From contig NC_049912.1 of the NCBI RefSeq assembly GCF_001411555.2, forward strand, positions 22,143,722 to 22,207,721: a stretch of 64,000 bases of DNA, in the 5' to 3' direction. Under the pieces are notes generated by a model. The model saw nothing but the letters and a program-made list of their open reading frames with translations, did no database searches and had not been told where the DNA came from. The stretch is from Juglans regia (taxonomy: Eukaryota > Streptophyta > Magnoliopsida > Fagales > Juglandaceae). Shown in pieces: positions 58,005 to 64,000 of this stretch. Position 1 is the stretch's first letter. Every line of letters starts with the position of its first letter. A program made the translations under genes and the position numbers.

Positions 58005-58156
58005 CCGTTTGAACAGTGGGATGAGATTATTTTTTATAAAAATTAAAAATTAAATAAAATATTATTTTTTTAATATTATTTTTATTTTAAGATTTAAAAA
58101 AATTATAATAATGAAATGGAATGAGATAAAATCGTTTCTGTATCCAAACAGAACCT
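58005..58156 (-). mobile_element. Tourist-like MITE, copy 14 (short)
   Basis: CCGTTTGAACAGTGGGATGA to TTCTGTATCCAAACAGAACC, with the family core partly deleted. Confidence 0.6.
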
Positions 58157-58987
58157 TCATTTAATATTAATTAATTAAATATATTAACAAATCAAAATTA
58201 AAATTTTATAAACGATTGAAATTATTGCATTTTTAGCAATGAGCTAACAAAGTTTAAACATTTATCGTCTATCTTTTAGTATGTTACAAATTTAATTTAA
58301 TTATTTTTAAAGTGATATAGTCTACGTGGTATAATATAAAAGTTATATAAAAATAAATTTATAAATTAACGTAATTTTTTTACATAATCTTTTAAATATA
58401 TTTTAAATTTATTATATACGTTAAAGATAAAATTTAAAATATATATTTTTTTAAAAGCTTGCGAGTTAAAGAAATCAATTCCCTTAACAGAGCAGCGAGG
58501 CCACGTCATCATCCACTGCCGCGAATTCACGTTATTGTGCTGAGTCATCGTCAAATGAACATGACAGACTACAGTTCTACCGGTCATCCAGCGCGTTGGG
58601 GAAGCGAATGCACGAAGTTACTCTAAGCCTCGATGTACCCGACTGGGCCCGTGGTGCGCCCACCCCACTCCTTCGCTGCAGAGGAAATGGCAAAGACTCG
58701 AACTCTCGAAGAAACAAATAGACAGAGAAAGCCGAAAGGGGAAGACTGGAGAGAGACAAACACGGTTCGACGCTGCAGTCGGCAATACTTCTCAAATTCC
58801 CTCTCTCTTTTCTAAGCAATTTAATCTCAGTTTCAAGTAAAAGATTCTCCAATCTCTGCTCTGCTCCTCTTCGATTCTCGGGAATAACAGACTTGACTTC
58901 TTGAAGAAGACTTTGGGAATTAGATTCTAAGGGTGGTTTTTTTTTTTGGTCAAACTTGGGTTTGGAATTGATACGGACCGTTCAATC
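58157..58987. other. Promoter and leader region of the CLC-d gene
   Basis: AT-rich up to about 58480, then GC-richer DNA with CT-rich stretches (58796-58880) like a plant 5' leader. A T10 tract lies at 58938-58948. The exact start site is not visible. Confidence 0.45.
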
Positions 58988-61900
58988 ATGCTCTCCAATC
59001 ACCTGCAAAATGGGATCGAGACCGCGAAGATGGTTTGGTCTCGGATCCCGAACGCCGAGGAAGGTGACCACGAGGACGCCGGGCTCTTGCGGAAGAGCGA
59101 TGGGAGCAGCGTCGAGAGCCTTGAGTACGAAGTCGTCGAGAATCACGCTTATTGGGAAGAGCAGGTGGGATTTCTGAGTTAGTTCAGACGTTGTGATTCG
59201 GTTCGTTTTCCCGAGTTGATTTCTGAGTTCAATTTGTGTGCTTTGCGATCTACAGGACCAGCGAGGGAAGCTTTTTCTCGTATATTATGTGGTGGTGAAG
59301 TGGTTCTTTGCTTTGCTCATTGGCATTGGTTAGCTCTCAATTAAGTTTTTGGTTCTATCTACATATTACTTGGATTGATTTTAACGAGGATTGAATTCCG
59401 ATCACTGGTCTAATTATTTTCGCGGTAGTTAATATATTATTGATTTAAGTGTCACTGCGCTGGAGATTTCTGTTTTTAGTTTAATGATGGTGATTAAGGA
59501 CCGAAGACACTTCGGATGAAACGCGTGTTATAATTGCAATTGGTGGTATCATGGAAATCGAAGCACTTCAGCCTGTAATCAGATTTCCACTGGCTCTAAT
59601 AAGATTTATAAATGACGTTTTTTCCCAACACTATTTTCCAATCAAAGCGTCAGGCCGTTGCATCTGCTCAGTCAGCCAATGATATATATTATAAAATGAT
59701 ATAAGGGGTATTCAGGTTGGGAGAACAAAGATGGACAGACAGAAAAAACAACACACACACACACACACACACACACAACTCCCGCATTAGTTAAGAGTGA
59801 AATTCATGATGTTTTTCTAGTTTTTGAGTTATCATTTCATTTTGGCGTTTAGATTATCGTGAGGGTATCAAAGCCAAGTGTATAGTTTTAGTTACTAGTG
59901 ATGAATACCATGTTTGTTTGTTCCTTTTTTGTTCTTTTAATGTTTGTACATTCACTAGTGCACAGCTATTCATATCTTTTGGCGTTCATCTGATATATTG
60001 GGCTATTTTTCTGATTTCCATTTTCATGTTCCAGGTACTGGATTAGCTGCCGTTTTCATAAATCTTTCTGTTGAGAACTTTGCTGGTTGGAAGTTTGCAT
60101 TGACTTTCTCTATAATACAAAAATCATATGTGGCTGGGTTTATCGTCTATGTATTAATCAACCTAGTTTTAGTCTTGTCCTCTGTATATATCATTACGCA
60201 TTTCGCACCAGCTGCAGCTGGATCTGGAATTCCCGAAATCAAAGGTTATTTGAACGGTAAGCTGGGCCTGTCTCAATTTGCTTCTGAGATCTATTCATTA
60301 GTCAACTATCTCAATGTCATATATGTTGACCATGCCATGTCATTCTAATGTACAGGAGTTGACATTCACGGGGTTCTTCTTTTCAGAACCTTGATTGGAA
60401 AGGTATGGTCTATCTTGGGATTCTCAGCTATTTGTTAAGGTTACACTTGATATATTTTTTGGTTGTGGTCTTCCCCTTGCAATTTACAGATATTTGGAAG
60501 CATTGGCTCAGTTGGAGGTGGTCTAGCTCTGGGCAAAGAAGGTCCTCTTGTTCATACTGGTGCTTGTATTGCTTCTTTGCTTGGACAAGTAAGCACATGT
60601 TCTACTCAATAAAGGTTCTTATTTACTTATTAAAAAAAAAAAAAAGTAAGCACATGTTGCTGAGAATTAACTGCGTGTTGTAATTGGGCAGAACATTTTT
60701 CATTTTTTAATTTCTTTTGTGCCAATGAGCTTTTCTTAGATTGCACCTACTCCTATAGGAATGGGATAAGGGGTGAAGTTGTCGGTTTAAGATTCATTGG
60801 TGCATGTGTGACTTACCCATAAGAAATATAAATAAATTCTTATGTCCTCTCCCCACCCACCCCCTTTTTTAGAAAAAAAAATAGGGTTTCTATGGTCTAA
60901 ATAAAAGATTAAAATTAAAAATATAATACAAAAATACCATGGGTTACATGGTTGTAATATCATTTGAAAATTATTTGCCCAAGAGCCTCACACAAAGAAG
61001 AAAACCAAATGTTTTTAATGGGCAGCTTATGGTCATTATAAAATCATATCTAATACATGGCTCTTGATTTTGTTATCTGGGAGGAATTTCTCATGCCAAC
61101 ACCACACAGCTGTGGAATTAAGGCACCAAGTGATGGACTATCACTTCACTAGGAAGCTACATATATTACCATATAACTGTTTTGACTTTTCCAAATCATG
61201 TGCTCATTTTCATTCCCCCTTATGAGTTTTAAATCCGTATCCAACTCCTAATTTTGTTGCAACAGCTTGAAGGTCAAATTTTTAGCTTGGAAATTATTTG
61301 TCTGAGTGGATGGTCCTTTTCATTGATACCAGTCATCTGGCTGACTCGTTGGTATCAATATTGTATTTAGGGTTTAGTGGGTTGTCTTTACTGATGAGGA
61401 CATCTCCTATTAATGTTTTATCTATTTTATTAATGTCTTATCTATTTTGTTTAGGGTTTGTATTACCCTACTATTTAAGGACATCTTCTATTATTGTTAT
61501 TTTATTAATGTGTTATTTGTTTTATTTAGCGTTGTATTGCCCTACTATTTAAGGACTTGTAAGAAACATTGGAACAATAGGTTTTGAATTAAGAATTGAG
61601 CGCCACAGCCGCCTCCTTCCAACCCCTCTTTGCTTTCTTCTTCTTCCTTTCTTCTCCTCTGGTTTCCTTTTCTTCTCTATTTCCTATTATTCTGCTTCTA
61701 TTTCTTGTTCTCACTTCTATCCTACGTCATTTACTGTTATGGTTACTCAACCTGGCTTTGCCAACATGAGTCTTGGTTGGTTTTATAAGAGCTGCTCTGC
61801 ATGATTTTTGATATCTAGACTCCCAGAAATATTTGCTTCTGCAACTTCTTGTAGAAGAAAAGAACATTTTTAAACACAACCATTTGTCATGTATAGTTCT

Positions 61901-63949
61901 CTTAAGCTTATCGTTGTGTTGTGGTAAAAGATTGGCTTTTGGTATGCTTGAAACTTGGTGGAATGTGTGTTCATGATTTTCTTGTTTCCGTTTCTTCTTC
62001 CTAAATAGGTGTTACATCTTGTATACGCCCTTGTTGCTGGTCCTTAACAGTTAGGTTAGGAGTATGGGTAGATGGAAAAACTTACATTCTAATACTTTGG
62101 TGGTGGAGTATATTATCTTTCTATGGCTAATGCTAATAACCAAACCTGCCGGCTAGATTGACGAAAGGAAAAATCTTACCTAGTGCATCTTAAAATCATG
62201 TGTTACAGAAGCCTTCTTCTTTTCCTTATGAGCTAAAATTTTCATTTTCTATGTTGTGTGTAATTCAGGGTGGATCCACCAAGTATCATCTAAGTTCGAG
62301 ATGGTTGCAAATTTTTAAGAGTGATCGAGATCGCCGTGATCTTGTGAGTGGCTTTCACCTTTATTTTTGGTAGTCTGAACATCCATGCACGTCGTGATTT
62401 CCAAATTCAACCGAGTCTCTGGTATAAACATCATGCATTCTTGTTGATGATAGAAGAAAATGAATTTTCTTTATTCTTCTCCAAAGAGTAGGAGATAGTA
62501 TCTTCTGGATTTGTGCTCTTGTCAGGGGTCTAACTTAACAATATTTTTTCATACTTCTTAGCATTTTTGTCCGGTGATGCTGTGCTTTGTCTAATTGCTT
62601 TTTGAGACAGCCATATTAATGATCTCAATGATTTATGTGAGTTTTATGGATATTATTGATATACCTTTGGATATTGCACTCCGAAAAGTATTTGGATTGG
62701 GTTTACGAAAAGAGAGAGGTACTGCATGCCATAAGAAACATGAAACTTTTTCCAGTTCAAATTTCTCTAGATGTTTCCATTGTTAGGTTATCTCTGTGTT
62801 AATATTTATTACCATGGTTGTTTCCTGCATAACGCAGTAAGGTTTAGTAATGGTGGATATCAGGGATTTGCCAATGGAATGTGTGTTTGGATAATTAGTT
62901 GGTTAGAGGGGGTATTACTGGAGGTAGGGAAGTGACTTGTTTGAATAATTCTATTTCTCTATCTGGATTTCAACTCCAAAATGATGGTACAAACTTTGAT
63001 ACTTCTCATTTATTTCATTGCAATCCATCAGTTTGGATGCATTATAGTATGTCAATTTTATAGCCCACTTCCCTTCCCCCCGACTGTACAACCATTGGGC
63101 AGAAATCCAGTCCATAGGAAACCTTTTCTATCAAATGTAAAAGCTAGTCTTTTTTTAGAACTGATACCTTATTACAATGTACTTTGGCTTCATATGGGTA
63201 TATTCTACATGGTTTTCTGTGACAAACTGCTCCAAACGAATAATGACGTTGAAGTTTAACATTTTAACCGATAATCCTATTTTTCCTTTCTCATAATCAA
63301 TTGTGCATATATTAATTGGCAGTACTGCAACCTCTGTTAGTTTTATGTTGACATGAAGACATTGTAAGTTGTAACTCAATTGTCATCTTATTATTTCTCA
63401 CTGTGATTTGATATTATCTGACTATAGAGATGGCATAGCTCTGAAGTTTGCTCATTTTATTTGTCTGATGTTTTGAAAAGGTTACATGTGGGTGTGCAGC
63501 TGGAGTTGCTGCTGCTTTTAGGGCTCCAGTTGGTGGTGTATTATTTGCATTGGAAGAGGTTACATCTTGGTAAGAAGATCTTGTTCTTGATTGCATAAGT
63601 AATGTAGCATAAGGGTATGTGTGGGCGGGGGTGCCTGTTCATTTTCTCATCTATATCTTTGGACGCATTTTAAGTATGCTTCAGCACCTGCCTTGGTTAC
63701 CTTGGAATGTGCTTCCTTCTATGCTCTTGCATGTTCCTTCTAGAAGTGGTTTGGTTTACACATTGATCTGTGAGAACTTTTCAATTCACTTGCACCATAT
63801 GATTGAAGGTGGAGGAGTCAACTCATGTGGCGTGTCTTTTTCACTTCTGCTATTGTGGCTGTCGTGGTGCGTACTGCAATGGGGTGGTGTAAGAGTGGAA
63901 ACTGTGGACATTTTGGCTCCGGTGGCTTCATTATATGGGACATATCAGG
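58988..63949 (+). CDS. CLC-D: CLC-d-type chloride channel/transporter, 5' part (partial)
   Basis: Exons 58988-59164, 59256-59328, 60035-60256, 60356-60402, 60490-60588, 62269-62343, 63481-63569, 63809-63949 (about 307 residues); the gene runs past the window. CLC-d of Arabidopsis acts in the trans-Golgi network with the V-ATPase in endomembrane anion balance and pH. The N-terminus [11 protein letters not shown] and the acidic cytosolic head are typical of CLC-d. Membrane helices follow ([20 protein letters not shown] and [20 protein letters not shown]). The selectivity motif is GSGIP (146-150) with Ser, as in chloride-type members, not the Pro of the nitrate-type CLC-a/b. The gating glutamate is in GKEGPLVH (Glu190). 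[20 protein letters not shown] and [20 protein letters not shown] follow. The second half and CBS domains lie beyond the window. Start: the first Met matches the family start. The acceptor of the last exon has a weak pyrimidine tract, but conservation supports it. Confidence 0.93.
59746..59777. repeat. (AC)n microsatellite in CLC-d intron 2
   Basis: Uninterrupted CA repeat of about 14 units. Confidence 0.92.
60587..60658 (+). mobile_element. Micro retroposon-tail insertion at the CLC-d exon 5 donor
   Basis: AAGTAAGCACATGTT occurs at 60587-60601 and again exactly at 60644-60658, flanking 42 bp that end in TTTACTTATTAAAAAAAAAA. The duplicated target contains the splice donor CAA|GTAAGC, so a second identical donor stands at 60646. 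Confidence 0.8.
61370..61560 (+). repeat. Diverged tandem repeat in CLC-d intron 5
   Basis: Blocks of TTTAG(G/C)GTT...GTATT(A/G)CCCTACTATTTAAGGAC recur at about 61451 and 61523, with a weaker third copy near 61370 (ATTAATGTTTTATCTATTTT). TTGATACCA and TGGTATCAA flank the left side (61323 and 61350). This could be an LTR remnant, but no ends were found. Confidence 0.5.
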
Positions 63950-64000
63950 GTTAGGATCTAAGCTTCCTTCAGCTTCATATCTGCCTTGAGCTTTTGCTCC

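Noticed and set aside
60405..60683. 92-aa frame in CLC-d
   Set aside because: Wrong frame of exon 5 plus intron sequence; the exon's true frame gives [11 protein letters not shown].

Overview
This window looks like nuclear DNA from a woody eudicot. The genes have many GT-AG introns (23 exons in one) and AT-rich intergenic DNA full of transposon remains. The repeat content (Tourist-like MITEs ending in CTCGTTTG, a tRNA-derived SINE, an LTR whose U3 is packed with GCTCGAG) suggests Fagales, perhaps Juglandaceae. That taxonomic guess comes from memory of repeat families, not from a search.

Genes. (1) 311-2780 (+): 3' part of a malectin/LRR receptor-like protein gene, cut by the window start. 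(2) 4188-4934 (-): single-exon DUF1645-type protein. (3) 21627-22661 (-): single-exon BKI1/MAKR-type membrane-associated kinase regulator. (4) 33758-41508 (+): T-type cyclin resembling CYCT1;3, 6 coding exons, with a 5.1-kb last-but-one-block intron full of repeats. (5) 44824-54860 (+): complete 23-exon peroxisomal long-chain acyl-CoA synthetase (LACS6 type, PTS2 signal). (6) 58988-63949 onward (+): CLC-d-type chloride channel/transporter, first 8 exons, cut by the window end. The proteins serve separate pathways (receptor-like, brassinosteroid/kinase regulation, transcription elongation, fatty-acid activation in peroxisomes, endomembrane anion transport). There is no operon-like logic. The LRR gene and LACS6 are also near neighbours in Arabidopsis (as I recall, At3g05990 and At3g05970), so part of this order may be old collinearity.

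Mobile DNA. A 4.67-kb hAT element (15679-20351) has matching ends, an exact 8-bp target duplication and a BED-finger transposase broken by a frameshift. A 957-bp non-autonomous hAT (28516-29472) has an exact 8-bp duplication and carries an antisense piece of a BAHD acyltransferase gene: a gene-capturing (Pack-type) hAT. A 682-bp solo LTR (14060-14741) has a 5-bp duplication and seems to sit inside another hAT-like element. Two 5'-truncated LINEs, three further LTR remnants, a copia gag fragment, a SINE in the cyclin intron and about 14 Tourist-like MITEs fill the rest.

Patterns of most interest: the gene-capturing hAT; related 51/52-bp GCTCGAGC tandem arrays in two unrelated transposon classes; five tiny (19-42 bp) retroposon-tail insertions with target duplications, two of which duplicate a splice donor of a gene; two consecutive GC-AG introns at the end of LACS6; and a short-ORF transcription-unit candidate at 10098-10289. 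I saw no CRISPR, rRNA or tRNA gene. Exon borders are read by eye from splice sites and family conservation, not from transcripts.
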